Positions 7,657-16,953 are shown, numbered from the stretch's first letter. The stretch is 64,000 bases of DNA from Mesorhizobium opportunistum WSM2075 (GCF_000176035.2 NC_015675.1:5832001-5896000); one strand, 5' to 3'. Notes: generated by a model from the sequence alone, not told the origin. Made by a program: numbers and translations.

Positions 7657-9321
7657 ATGAGCAAGAACTACCGCATTCTCGACCTGATCCGGCGCAACCG
7701 CTCGCCGCTTGAAAATCACCTGATCGACGGTCTTGTCGACGGCCGCGTCAGCCGCCGCGACTTCATCCGCCATGGCAGCCTGCTCGGCCTGTCGCTGCCG
7801 CTTCTGGGCGGCATCACCACGGCAGCCGGCCTCAGTGGCATGCCGTCGCTCGCCCGCGCCCAGGGCGCTCCCGGCGCCACCATCCGCGTCGCCAGCAGCG
7901 TGCCGGCAGCGGCCATCGACCCGGTCACCATCGCCGACGCCGGCGGCCTGCTGATCATGCAGCAGGTTGCCGAATTCCTCTGCGTGGACGGCCCCGACCT
8001 CGTGCTCAAGCCGGCACTGGCCGAAAGCTGGAAGCCGAACGACAACGGCTCGGTGTGGACGTTCAAGCTGCGCAAGGGCGTAAAATTCCACTCAGGCGGC
8101 GAGATGAAGGCCGAGGACGTGGTGGCGAGCATCGACCGCCTCGCCGATCCGGCCAATTCGTCCAACGCGCTGTCGGTGTTCACCGGCATCCTGTCGAAGG
8201 GCGCCAGCAAGAAGGTCGACGACTACACGGTGGAATTCCACCTCGACGCGCCGAACGGCAACTTCCCCTACATGCTGTCGTCCGACAATTACAACGCCGT
8301 CATCATTCCGGCTGACTACAAGGGCGATTACGAGAAGAGCTTCGACGGCACCGGCCCATTCAAGGTCGAGAAATATACGCCGAAGGTCGGCGCGTCCTTT
8401 GTCCGCAACGACAATTACTGGGGCGAGAAGGCGCTGCCGGAGCGCACCGAATTCACCTTCTTCACCGACGTGCAGCCGATGATCCTGGCGCTGCAAGGCG
8501 GCCAGGTCGATATCATCAACCAGATGCCGGTGCTCGCCGGCGTCGCCCTGCTCAACGATCCGAACATCGACATCATCAGCCTGAAGTCTTCGGCTCATCA
8601 GCAACTGCATCTGCGCTGCGACGACGGCCCGCTGAAGGATGCCCGCGTGCGCCGCGCCATCGCCCTCAGCATGGATCGCGACAAGTTGGTCGCGGGTCTG
8701 ATGAAGGGTCGCGCCGTGGCTGGCAATGACAGCCCGTTCGCATCGGTCTATCCGTCAACCGATACGAGCGTGCCGCAGCGCAAGCAGGACATCGCGCAGG
8801 CCAAGCAGCTGATGGAAGCCGCCGGTGCCAGCAAGGGCTTCAAGATCACGCTGACCACCGAGCGCTACCTCGAAATCCCCGAATATGCTCAGCTCATCCA
8901 GAACTGGGTCAAAGAGATCGGCATCGAGCTCGAGCTCAACATCCTCGACCAGAGCGGCTATTATGGCGACGCGGTGTTCGGCAAATCGAACTGGCTGGAT
9001 TCGGTCATGGGGATCACCGATTACGGCCACCGCGGCGTGCCCAATGTCTATCTTGCCGCTCCGCTGAAGAGCGACGGCACCTGGAACGCGGCGCATTTCA
9101 AGAACAAGGACTACGACGCGCTGGCGACCAGCTATATCGCCGCGCTCGATCTGGAGGCGCAGAAGGCCGACGCCGGCAAGATCCAGAAGCTGCTGCTCGA
9201 GGAAACGCCGGTCATCTTCGGCTATTTCTACGACTACCTGACGGCGACGGCGAAGGGCGTGGCCGGCGTGCAGCCGACCGCCATGTCGCAGCTGTTCCTC
9301 GACAAGGCATCGAAAGCCTGA
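7657..9321 (+). CDS. ABC transporter substrate-binding protein, family 5 (peptide/opine type), Tat-exported
   Basis: 554 residues. The N-terminus carries a twin-arginine motif SRRDFIRHG (Arg33-Arg34) after an unusually long polar n-region, then a hydrophobic stretch and an ARA-Q cleavage site near residue 70, so it is folded before export. The mature part is a DppA/OppA-like protein with LAESWKPNDNGSVWTFKLRKGVKFH and GTGPFKVEKY segments. A 264-bp gap separates it from the enolase genes, so it may have its own promoter. Permeases and a double ATPase follow, making a complete importer. A close paralogue lies at 14322-15977. Ligand unknown; family 5 covers peptides, opines and glycosides. Confidence 0.92.
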   Translation: MSKNYRILDLIRRNRSPLENHLIDGLVDGRVSRRDFIRHGSLLGLSLPLLGGITTAAGLSGMPSLARAQGAPGATIRVASSVPAAAIDPVTIADAGGLLIMQQVAEFLCVDGPDLVLKPALAESWKPNDNGSVWTFKLRKGVKFHSGGEMKAEDVVASIDRLADPANSSNALSVFTGILSKGASKKVDDYTVEFHLDAPNGNFPYMLSSDNYNAVIIPADYKGDYEKSFDGTGPFKVEKYTPKVGASFVRNDNYWGEKALPERTEFTFFTDVQPMILALQGGQVDIINQMPVLAGVALLNDPNIDIISLKSSAHQQLHLRCDDGPLKDARVRRAIALSMDRDKLVAGLMKGRAVAGNDSPFASVYPSTDTSVPQRKQDIAQAKQLMEAAGASKGFKITLTTERYLEIPEYAQLIQNWVKEIGIELELNILDQSGYYGDAVFGKSNWLDSVMGITDYGHRGVPNVYLAAPLKSDGTWNAAHFKNKDYDALATSYIAALDLEAQKADAGKIQKLLLEETPVIFGYFYDYLTATAKGVAGVQPTAMSQLFLDKASKA

Positions 9322-9392
9322 CCAGCAAGGGAAAGCCAATCCTCTGACAGCCAGCTCCTGCAAGGGGGCTGGCTCCACAAGGAGTCATAGCC

Positions 9393-10346
9393 ATTCTCTC
9401 CTTCTTTGCCCGGCGTGTCTCGCTGTCGCTGGTGACGCTGTTCCTGCTCAGCATCATGGTGTTCCTGGGTGGCCAGGTTCTGCCCGGCAATGTCGGACGC
9501 GCCATATTGGGGCCGTTCGCCGACCAGCGCGCGGTCGACGCGCTCAATCACACGCTTGGCGTCGATCGCCCGCTGCTCACCCAATATGCGACCTGGATCT
9601 GGAACTTTATCCGGGGCGACATGGGCACGTCCTACATATTCCGCTCGCCAGTGGCGCCGTTCGTGATCGATGCCTTGGGCAATTCGATGAAGCTGGCGGC
9701 GGTCGCCTTCGTGCTGGTGGTGCCGATCGGTATCCTGGGCGGGGTGGTGGCCGCGCTGAACCTCAACCGCCCGCTCGACCGCATCATCAGCCTGGGCGGC
9801 CTGTCGGTGACGGTGCTGCCGGAGTTCGTCACCGGCATCATCCTGATCCTGATCTTCGGTGTCTGGTTGCGCTGGCTGCCGATCTCGGCCGCATGGCCGA
9901 AGGACGCCGGCTTCTTCACCCAACTCTATTATCTGATCCTGCCTTCGCTGCCGCTGTTCCTGGTGCTGTTCGGCTATATCGCCCGCATGGCGCGCTCGGG
10001 CATGATCGAGGCGCTCGATTCCGACTATACGCGAACGGCGGTGCTCAAGGGCCTGCCCTGGCGCACGGTGATCTGGCGCCATGTGCTGCGCAATGCGCTG
10101 CTGCCGACCATCACCGTGATTGCAACGCAAACCGGCTACCTCATCGGCGGCCTGGTGGTGATCGAGACGCTGTTTCGCTACCAGGGCATCGGCTCGCTGA
10201 TCTTCACCGCCGCGCGCGGCAAGGATTTCCCGATGCTGGAATCCGGCATCCTCACCATCGGCATCGTCTATGCGGTGGCCACATTGATCGCCGACTTCCT
10301 CTATTCCGTGCTCAATCCACGCATCCGGCTGGGGTCAGATCAATGA
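9393..10346 (+). CDS. ABC transporter permease, DppB type (probable ATT start)
   Basis: Inner-membrane subunit of the family-5 importer, with about six helices and the BPD_transp_1 coupling loop near RTAVLKGLPWRTVIW. The first standard start in frame is GTG at 9432, but that would remove the conserved cytoplasmic ARR stretch and the start of TM1 (frame reads ILSFFARRVSLSLVTLF). GGAG at 9381-9384 is 8 bp before an ATT at 9393, giving a normal DppB-like N-terminus, so I place the start there. ATT starts are rare but known (infC). A sequencing error or a start at 9432 remains possible. The stop overlaps the next start by 4 bp (ATGA). Confidence 0.85.
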   Translation: MLSFFARRVSLSLVTLFLLSIMVFLGGQVLPGNVGRAILGPFADQRAVDALNHTLGVDRPLLTQYATWIWNFIRGDMGTSYIFRSPVAPFVIDALGNSMKLAAVAFVLVVPIGILGGVVAALNLNRPLDRIISLGGLSVTVLPEFVTGIILILIFGVWLRWLPISAAWPKDAGFFTQLYYLILPSLPLFLVLFGYIARMARSGMIEALDSDYTRTAVLKGLPWRTVIWRHVLRNALLPTITVIATQTGYLIGGLVVIETLFRYQGIGSLIFTAARGKDFPMLESGILTIGIVYAVATLIADFLYSVLNPRIRLGSDQ

Positions 10347-11221
10347 GCGTCGTCCAGACCACCTCACCCGCACAAGACGATACGCGCCGGCGCGGCGCGG
10401 TGGCGGAAGTCTTTTTCTCCCTGCTGCGCTCGCGGACGTTCCTCGTCGGCTTCGCCATCGTCATGTTCTGGGTCGCCTGCGCGCTGTTTGGCGAACATTT
10501 CGCACCCTACGATCCGCTTGCCGACGACATCATCAACGCGCTGGCGCCGCCTTCATCCGAACATTGGTTCGGCACCGACCAGATCGGCCGCGACGTCTTC
10601 TCGCGCGTCATCGTCGGCTCGCGCGACATCCTGACCGTCGCCCCGCTGGCCACCTTGCTGGCGACGATCGCCGGCACCGCGCTCGGCCTGCTCACCGGCT
10701 ATTTCCGTGGGCTCGTCGACGATGTCGTCAGCCGCATCCTCGAAGCCTTCATGGCTATTCCCGTGGTCATCGTGGCGCTGCTCGCCATCGTGGCGCTCGG
10801 CACCTCCAAGACCACGGTCATCGTCGTCATTGGCCTCAGCTTCGCACCGATCATTGCCCGCACCGTGCGCTCGGCGGTGCTGGCGGAGCGCGAACTCGAC
10901 TATGTCGCCGCAGCCCAACTCAGGCACGAGAGTGCGCTGCATACGATGTTCGTCGAGATCCTGCCCAACGTCATCCCGCCGATCCTGGTCGAGACCACCG
11001 TGCGGCTCGGCTATGCCATCTTCGCGGTCGCGACACTCTCCTTCATGGGTTTCGGCATCCAGCCCCCGTCGCCGGACTGGGGGCTGTCGATCTCCAGCAA
11101 TTACGGCATGATCGGCGGCGGCTTCTGGTGGACGGTGCTGTTCGACGCGCTCGCCATCGCCTCGCTGGTGATCGGCGTCAATCTGGCGGCCGACGGCGTT
11201 CACGGAGCGCTCAATGATTGA
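10343..11221 (+). CDS. ABC transporter permease, DppC type
   Basis: 292 residues; the ATG overlaps the stop of the DppB-type gene. It has an N-terminal cytoplasmic tail, TM1 (FLVGFAIVMFWVACALFG), then the DppC signature FGTDQIGRDVFSRVIVGSR before the core helices and a permease coupling loop with ARTVRSAVLAERELDYV. It pairs with the preceding permease to form the membrane channel of the family-5 importer. Its end overlaps the ATPase gene by 8 bp, indicating translational coupling of the operon. A larger frame beginning at 9893 is an extension through the upstream gene and not a real start. Confidence 0.93.
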   Translation: MSVVQTTSPAQDDTRRRGAVAEVFFSLLRSRTFLVGFAIVMFWVACALFGEHFAPYDPLADDIINALAPPSSEHWFGTDQIGRDVFSRVIVGSRDILTVAPLATLLATIAGTALGLLTGYFRGLVDDVVSRILEAFMAIPVVIVALLAIVALGTSKTTVIVVIGLSFAPIIARTVRSAVLAERELDYVAAAQLRHESALHTMFVEILPNVIPPILVETTVRLGYAIFAVATLSFMGFGIQPPSPDWGLSISSNYGMIGGGFWWTVLFDALAIASLVIGVNLAADGVHGALND

Positions 11222-13271
11222 CCCCGCCACGGTCCAATACACAAAGGCGGAGAACGCCCTCGAACTGCACGACCTATCGGTCGCCTACCGGGTCGCCGGC
11301 CGCAACCGGGCGGTGCTGCGCAATCTCAGCCTCAACATCGGCCAGGGCGAGGCCTATGGGCTGGTCGGCGAATCCGGCTGCGGCAAATCCACCGTGGCGC
11401 TCACCGTCGTGCGCTATTTGCCAAGGAATGGTTCGATCACAGGCGGCGCGATTTCGCTCGACGGCCAGAATGTGATGAAGCTCGACGGCGAGGCCCTGCG
11501 GCGCGCTCGCGCCGAAAGCGTCTCGATGGTCTATCAGGATCCCGGCAAGGCGCTGAACCCCTCGATCCGCGTCGGCCGGCAATTGACCGAGATCTTCGAG
11601 CTTGGCGGCATCACGGGCCAGGCAGCCACCGATCGCGCCGTCGCCATGCTCAACCGGGTGCGCATCTCCGATCCGACGAGCGTCATGCAGCGTTACCCAC
11701 ACCAGCTGTCCGGCGGCATGCAGCAGCGCGTGGCGATCGCCATGGCGCTGGCCAACGACCCCTCGATGCTGATCCTCGATGAGCCGACCACCGGCCTCGA
11801 TGCGACGGTCGAGGCCGAGGTGCTCGACCTGATCGCGCAGCTCCGGCAGGAGCTGTCGGCGTCGATCCTGTTCATCAGCCACAACCTCGCCGTCGTCTCC
11901 AACATGTGCGACCGTGTCGGCGTTCTCTATGCCGGCATGCTGGTGGAGGAAGGACCGACCGATGTTGTGTTCAACGATCCACGCCACCCCTATACGGTGG
12001 CGCTCTTGCGCTGCCTGCCGCGCGGCGGCCAACGCAAGGACCAGGGCCGGCTCGACACCATTCCGGGCTTCCTGCCGGGCATTGGCGCCGACATCAAGGG
12101 CTGCGCCTTCGCCGACCGCTGCGCGCTCGCGGACGACCGCTGCCGCACCGAATTGCCGCCGCTCTATGATCTGAGCGACGAGCGAGGCAAGCGGCTGTCG
12201 CGTTGCTTCCATCACGACAAGGCGCAATCGCTGCCGCGCGCCACGCCGAGCGATGTGGCGCCCGTGCCAAAGCCGGCGGCAGCACCCGTGCTGCGCGTCA
12301 CGGGGCTGAACAAGACCTATGCCAGCCATGGCCATGCCTTGCGCGCCGTCAAGGACGTCTCGCTCGATCTTCGCCCGGGCGAAACGCTCGGATTGGTCGG
12401 GGAATCCGGCAGCGGCAAGACCACCTTCGCCAGGCTGCTGCTTGGCCTTGTGCCACCCGATGACGGCGGTACCATCGAGCTCGAGGGCAAGGTGCTGGCA
12501 CCACGGCTGGAGAACCGCGGCGACGACCAGGTTAAGGCGATGCAGATCGTCTTCCAGAACCCGGATTCGGCACTCAATCGCTCGCATTCGATCCGCCACC
12601 TGATCGGCCGGGCGCTGAAGCGGCTGGCGGGCCTCTCCGGCAAGGCGCTGGAGGCCCGTCTCAACGACCTCATCCGTTCGGTGCGGCTGACCGAGCGGCA
12701 TCTGGCGGTCAAGCCTCGCCAGCTTTCGGGCGGCCTGAAGCAGCGCGTCGCCATCGCGCGCGCCTTCGCCGGCGATCCACGCATCGTGGTGTGCGACGAG
12801 CCGACCTCGGCGCTCGACGTCTCGGTGCAGGCGGCCATCCTCAACCTGCTCGCCGACCTGCAATCGAAGGAAGACGTCAGCTACATCTTCATCTCGCACG
12901 ACCTTGGCGTGGTGCGTTACCTCTCCGACAAGATCGCCGTCCTCTATCTCGGCCGCATCATGGAGCTCGGGCCATCGGAAGAAGTGTTCTCCGGGCCGCA
13001 TCATCCCTATACCGAGGCGCTGCTGTCGGCGGTTCCAAGACTGGACCAGACGGAGACGGCACGCATTCGCCTCGACGGCGAAATCCCCAGCGCCACCAAT
13101 CCGCCCTCAGGCTGCGTCTTCCACACGCGCTGCCCACGCAAGATCGGCCCGATCTGCGAGGAGCAGGAGCCGCCGCTCGCCGAAGCACAGCCCGGGCATT
13201 CCATCCGATGCCACATTCCCTATGCGGAGCTGGCGAGGCTGCAGAAGGCGCCGGTGACCGAGCCGGCATAG
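11214..13271 (+). CDS. ABC transporter ATP-binding protein with two fused nucleotide-binding domains (DppD-DppF type)
   Basis: 685 residues, about twice a single ATPase, because DppD-like and DppF-like domains are joined in one chain. Domain 1 has Walker A GESGCGKST (52-60), signature LSGGMQQRV near 164 and Walker B LILDEPTTGLD. Domain 2 has GESGSGKTT near 396, LSGGLKQRV near 503 and IVVCDEPTSALD. Each half ends in an oligopeptide/dipeptide C-terminal extension with Cys-rich segments (CAFADRCALADDRC; CVFHTRCPRKIGPIC), which in relatives may hold an iron-sulfur cluster. It powers the importer formed with the two permeases upstream. Such fusions are common in rhizobia. Assignment secure. Confidence 0.95.
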   Translation: MIDPATVQYTKAENALELHDLSVAYRVAGRNRAVLRNLSLNIGQGEAYGLVGESGCGKSTVALTVVRYLPRNGSITGGAISLDGQNVMKLDGEALRRARAESVSMVYQDPGKALNPSIRVGRQLTEIFELGGITGQAATDRAVAMLNRVRISDPTSVMQRYPHQLSGGMQQRVAIAMALANDPSMLILDEPTTGLDATVEAEVLDLIAQLRQELSASILFISHNLAVVSNMCDRVGVLYAGMLVEEGPTDVVFNDPRHPYTVALLRCLPRGGQRKDQGRLDTIPGFLPGIGADIKGCAFADRCALADDRCRTELPPLYDLSDERGKRLSRCFHHDKAQSLPRATPSDVAPVPKPAAAPVLRVTGLNKTYASHGHALRAVKDVSLDLRPGETLGLVGESGSGKTTFARLLLGLVPPDDGGTIELEGKVLAPRLENRGDDQVKAMQIVFQNPDSALNRSHSIRHLIGRALKRLAGLSGKALEARLNDLIRSVRLTERHLAVKPRQLSGGLKQRVAIARAFAGDPRIVVCDEPTSALDVSVQAAILNLLADLQSKEDVSYIFISHDLGVVRYLSDKIAVLYLGRIMELGPSEEVFSGPHHPYTEALLSAVPRLDQTETARIRLDGEIPSATNPPSGCVFHTRCPRKIGPICEEQEPPLAEAQPGHSIRCHIPYAELARLQKAPVTEPA

Positions 13272-13295
13272 CAAGGCATCGCGCGGGTGATTGCC

Positions 13296-13319
13296 TGGCC
13301 GGTCACATCCGGCCGGCCA
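13296..13319. terminator. Possible bidirectional hairpin between convergent genes
   Basis: TGGCCGG and CCGGCCA form a 7-bp GC-only stem with a 10-nt loop where the ATPase gene (+) and the LysR gene (-) converge. No T-run follows on either side, so termination activity is only a possibility. Confidence 0.3.
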
Positions 13320-14205
13320 TGCTGAAGGAGCGGTCGCCTTCCGAGAAACCCTGATCGCTGGTCCAGTCCTTGGCCAGCGAGCGCAGCCCGGTCAACGCGA
13401 CATCCAGGACATCCGAGGAGACCGGGTTGGAGGGATAGGCAAGATAGATCGGCCGCTGGAACACCGGCGTGTTGTCGATGCGCCGCATCTCGCCACGTTC
13501 GATATGGCCGCTGACGGCACTGAGCGGGAGATAGGCGGCTGCTTGCCGCGACAGCACATGCTGCAGCCCGATGAAGACCAGCCCGGCCGAAATGGCGGGC
13601 TTGACCATGCCGGCGAAGGCGCGGTCGTGTTCGATGCGGAATTCCAAGCCCCAGTCCATCAGGATGTAGTTCTCGGTCCACGGCTTCGTCTGCGCGGCAT
13701 GCTGGACCAGCACGACCTGATCGACGGCAAGCGTTTCATAGACGATGCCGGGATGCGGCCGGGGCAGATAGAGAATGCAGATGTCGAGCAGGCCTTCCGC
13801 CAGCTGGTCGATCGCCAGATCCGGGAAACTGCCTTCGAGCCGCAGCGCCACGTTCGGCCGCTTGGCGCGCATCCACTCGACCCATGGCGAGGTGATCGAA
13901 TCCCACAAATAGGCGGGTGCGGTCAGCCGCAGCAATGTCTCATAACCATCGGGAACGGCGATGTCCTGCCGCGATTGCTCCCAGGTGCGGGTGATCGAGG
14001 AAGCATGCGGCAGGAACTGCCGGCCGGCGGGCGTCAGCGTGACGCCATCGCGATCGCGCACGAAAAGCCGGCGCCCCAACTGCTCCTCCAGCCCCCTGAT
14101 CCGCGCGCTGACGGTCGACTGGGCGAGGTTCAGCCGATTGGCGGCGACGGTGAAGCTGCCATGTTCGGCAACCTCCAGGAAACTGCGCAGGTTTTCGGTA
14201 TCCAT
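13303..14205 (-). CDS. LysR-family transcriptional regulator
   Basis: 300 residues, the normal LysR length. The N-terminal winged helix spans about residues 1-60 (DTENLRSFLEVAEHGSFTVAANRLNLAQSTVSARIRGLE contains the recognition helix), and a periplasmic-binding-like effector domain follows. It is transcribed away from the second family-5 binding protein gene. A perfect CATCGAAA-A-TTTCGATG palindrome containing a T-N11-A LysR box lies 14 bp before its start, inside the shared 116-bp intergenic region. It therefore probably represses itself and activates the 14322 gene in response to the imported compound. Family certain; effector unknown. Confidence 0.94.
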   Translation of the reverse strand: MDTENLRSFLEVAEHGSFTVAANRLNLAQSTVSARIRGLEEQLGRRLFVRDRDGVTLTPAGRQFLPHASSITRTWEQSRQDIAVPDGYETLLRLTAPAYLWDSITSPWVEWMRAKRPNVALRLEGSFPDLAIDQLAEGLLDICILYLPRPHPGIVYETLAVDQVVLVQHAAQTKPWTENYILMDWGLEFRIEHDRAFAGMVKPAISAGLVFIGLQHVLSRQAAAYLPLSAVSGHIERGEMRRIDNTPVFQRPIYLAYPSNPVSSDVLDVALTGLRSLAKDWTSDQGFSEGDRSFSMAGRM

Positions 14206-14218
14206 GGCTTTGCTCCTG

Positions 14219-14235
14219 CATCGAAAATTTCGATG
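14219..14235. promoter_or_regulatory. LysR box (T-N11-A palindrome) in divergent promoter
   Basis: CATCGAAAATTTCGATG is a perfect 8+1+8 palindrome. Within it T14221-N11-A14233 matches the canonical LysR-family recognition pattern. It sits between the divergent LysR and binding-protein genes, the standard place for such a site. Confidence 0.72.
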
Positions 14236-14321
14236 GACCCCATCAAAAAATATCGCTTTCCGGCTGCGGTCAACAATGACCTAAATGGCCGATCCCCCAA
14301 GGGCAAGCGAGGAATGCAGCC

Positions 14322-15977
14322 ATGCCGAAGCATTTCATGACGATCGACGCCGCTCGCAAAAACCTGACAGCAATCGAAAATTCCGCTGTTGACGAATTGC
14401 TGGCAGGCAGGCTGGACCGACGCGATTTCATGCACCATGGCAGCGTTCTCGGCCTCTCCCTGCCGTTCCTGGGCAGCCTCGTCGCCGCTGCCGGCCTCGG
14501 CACGCAGAAAGCCCGCGCCGAGGGCAAGCCGGGCGGCACGGTGCGCGCCGGCGTGGCCACGCCCGGCGGCGCCATCGATCCTGTCACCTACTATGACAGC
14601 GGCAGCTACCAGCTGGTTTTCCAGACCGCCGAATTTCTCTGCATCACGCAGCCGGATCTCACCCTGAAGCCGGTGCTGGCGGAAAGCTGGTCGCCGAACG
14701 AAGACGGCAGCGTGTGGACCTTCAAGCTGCGCAAGGGCGTGAAATTTCACAATGGCGAGGACTTCAAGGCCGACGACGTCGTCGCGACCTTCGACCGGCT
14801 GGCCGATCCCAATGGTGCCTCGAACGCGCTTTCGGTTTTCAAGGGCCTGCTGTCGAAGGGCGGCACGCAGAAGGTCGACGACCACACCGTCGCTTTCCAT
14901 CTCGACGCGCCGAACGGCAGCTTTCCCTATTCGGTGTCGATCGACAATTACAACGCCGTCATCCTGCCGGCGAGCTACAAGGGCGACTACGAGAAGACCT
15001 TTGAAGGCACCGGCCCGTTCCGGATGGAGAGCTACACGCCGAAGGTCGGCGCGACCTTCGTGCGCAACCCCGATTATTGGGGCGAGAAGGCGCTGCCAGA
15101 CCGGCTCGAGTTCAAATTCTACGGCGACGTGCAGCCGCGCATCCTGGCGCTTCAGGCCGGCGAGGTGGACATCCTCGACGCGGTGCCGCTCGATGTCAGC
15201 CAGGTCGTGCTGAACAGTCCCGACATCACCGTGCTGCGTGTCGCCTCGACCGCGCATCGCCAGCTCCACATGCGCTGCGACACCGGCCCGTTCACCGACA
15301 AGCGCGTGCGCCAGGCGCTGGCGCTCAGCATCGACCGTTCCAAGCTGGTCGACGGCCTGTGCCGCGGCATGGCGGCGACCGGCAATGACAGCCCGTTCGC
15401 GCCGGCCTTCCCCGCGACAGACAAATCTGTGCCGCAGCGTGTCCAGGACATCGCCAAGGCCAAGCAGCTCATGGAGGCGGCGGGTCTCGCTGGCGGTTTC
15501 GACGTCACGCTGACGACGCTGCGCTATTCCGACATTCCGGGCTACGCGCAGCTGTTCCAGAACTTCGCCAAGGAGATCGGCGCCCGCATCGCGCTCAACA
15601 TCGAGGACCAGGACAAATATTACGGCAAGGCGGTGTTCGGCCAATCGGACTGGCTGGACAGCCCGCTGGGGATCACCGACTACGCACATCGCAGCGTGCC
15701 GAATGTGTTCCTCAAGAGCCCGCTGGTCAGCGACGGCCCGTGGAACGCGGCGCATTTCAAGAGCCCGGCCTATGACGGCATGATCACCAGTTACTTGAAG
15801 GCGCTGGACATCGGCGCACAGCGCGCGGCGGCATCCGACATCCAGAAGCTGCTGCTCGACGAGACGCCGGTCATCTTCAGCTACTTCCCCGACCTGCTGG
15901 TGCCGGTGCGCAAGAATGTCAGCGGCCTGCCGCCGATCGCCGCCGGGCTGCTGCTCGATCGAGTATCCATAGGCTGA
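14322..15977 (+). CDS. ABC transporter substrate-binding protein, family 5 (paralogue of 7657 gene), Tat-exported
   Basis: 551 residues, clearly paralogous to the product of 7657-9321 over its whole length, for example shared SVWTFKLRKGVKFH, LDAPNG, GDYEK and NDSPFAP segments. A twin-arginine motif DRRDFMHHG (Arg33-Arg34) and an ARA-E cleavage site near residue 66 predict Tat export. No permease or ATPase genes accompany it, so it may feed the transporter encoded upstream and widen its substrate range. It is divergent from LysR with a T-N11-A box between, so expression is probably LysR-controlled. The ligand-site region differs from the paralogue. Confidence 0.91.
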   Translation: MPKHFMTIDAARKNLTAIENSAVDELLAGRLDRRDFMHHGSVLGLSLPFLGSLVAAAGLGTQKARAEGKPGGTVRAGVATPGGAIDPVTYYDSGSYQLVFQTAEFLCITQPDLTLKPVLAESWSPNEDGSVWTFKLRKGVKFHNGEDFKADDVVATFDRLADPNGASNALSVFKGLLSKGGTQKVDDHTVAFHLDAPNGSFPYSVSIDNYNAVILPASYKGDYEKTFEGTGPFRMESYTPKVGATFVRNPDYWGEKALPDRLEFKFYGDVQPRILALQAGEVDILDAVPLDVSQVVLNSPDITVLRVASTAHRQLHMRCDTGPFTDKRVRQALALSIDRSKLVDGLCRGMAATGNDSPFAPAFPATDKSVPQRVQDIAKAKQLMEAAGLAGGFDVTLTTLRYSDIPGYAQLFQNFAKEIGARIALNIEDQDKYYGKAVFGQSDWLDSPLGITDYAHRSVPNVFLKSPLVSDGPWNAAHFKSPAYDGMITSYLKALDIGAQRAAASDIQKLLLDETPVIFSYFPDLLVPVRKNVSGLPPIAAGLLLDRVSIG

Positions 15978-15982
15978 CGTCC

Positions 15983-16867
15983 GTGTCCAACCGCGCGGCC
16001 GCCAAGACAAGAAGACGGGAGACTACCATTCGCAAGCCTCATTTGCGCGGTCGCGGACCGCATTTCCCCTTGCTCGACACCATCGTGCAGTATGAGTTCG
16101 AGCCGGGCTACGTCGCCTTCACCATGCCGATGCAGAAGCGGCTGCGCGTGCAGGTCGGATCGATGATCGTCGCCGACACGACCAAGGCGCTGGTGCTCTA
16201 CGAGAGCGACCATTTGCCGGTCTACTACTTCCCGCTGAGCGACGTGCGCGAGGAGTTCCTGCTGCCCAGCACGACGACGACCGAGAGCCCGTTCAAGGGT
16301 GTGGCGACGCACTATTCGCTCAATACCGGTATCACGCTGGTCGAGGATGCCGCCTGGCGCTACCTCGACCCGGTCAAGGGATCGCCGCTGCTGTCGGATT
16401 ACATGTCCTTCTACTGGCCCAAGATGACGCATTGGTATGAGGAGGACGAAGAAATCTTCGTGCACGCCCGCGATCCGTTCCGCCGCGTCGACTGCCTGCC
16501 CTCCTCGCGACGGGTGCAGGTCATCCTCGACGGCGAACAGGTCGCCGATTCACGCCGTGGCGTGTTCCTGTTCGAGACCGGCCATCCGGTGCGCCACTAC
16601 CTGCCGATCTCCGACACGCGGCTCGATATGTTCGCGCCCAGCCGCTACATCTCACGCTGCCCCTACAAGGGCCTCTCCAACTACTATCACGTGACGACCG
16701 GCAAGAAGCGGCACGAGAACATGGTCTGGTATTATCCGGAGCCGGTGCACGAGGCCGAGCGCATCAAGGGGCTGGTCTGCTTCCACCACGAACTGGTCGA
16801 CAAGATCCTGGTCGACGGCGTCGAAATCCCGAAGGAGGCCACGGCTGCTTCGGACGGATATTTCTGA
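15983..16867 (+). CDS. Tandem DUF427 domain protein
   Basis: 294 residues from a GTG only 5 bp after the preceding stop, so cotranscribed with the binding protein. Two DUF427 (PF04248) copies are visible: residues about 45-135 (RVQVGSMIVADTTKALVLYES...LPVYYFPLSDV) and 170-275 (RVQVILDGEQVADSRRGVFLFETG...VRHYLPISDT). Each contains the conserved Y-F/L-P and K-G-x-x-x-Y-Y/H segments. No signal peptide or membrane helix is seen, so it is cytoplasmic. The domain has no well-defined reaction. Location after a solute-binding protein and before an SDR suggests a part in metabolism of the imported compound; this is inference. Confidence 0.85.
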   Translation: MSNRAAAKTRRRETTIRKPHLRGRGPHFPLLDTIVQYEFEPGYVAFTMPMQKRLRVQVGSMIVADTTKALVLYESDHLPVYYFPLSDVREEFLLPSTTTTESPFKGVATHYSLNTGITLVEDAAWRYLDPVKGSPLLSDYMSFYWPKMTHWYEEDEEIFVHARDPFRRVDCLPSSRRVQVILDGEQVADSRRGVFLFETGHPVRHYLPISDTRLDMFAPSRYISRCPYKGLSNYYHVTTGKKRHENMVWYYPEPVHEAERIKGLVCFHHELVDKILVDGVEIPKEATAASDGYF

Positions 16868-16953
16868 GCCTTGCGAACTGCAACCCGCTTGGGCCCACAG
16901 GACGCTTGATCGAAGCATGGTACAACGCATACCTTCCCTGAGCAGGGAGGGGT

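Noticed and set aside
14130..16010. 626-codon minus-strand frame opposite the second binding protein
   Set aside because: Composition is typical of a complementary-strand shadow; it also overlaps the LysR gene end and has no recognisable domain.
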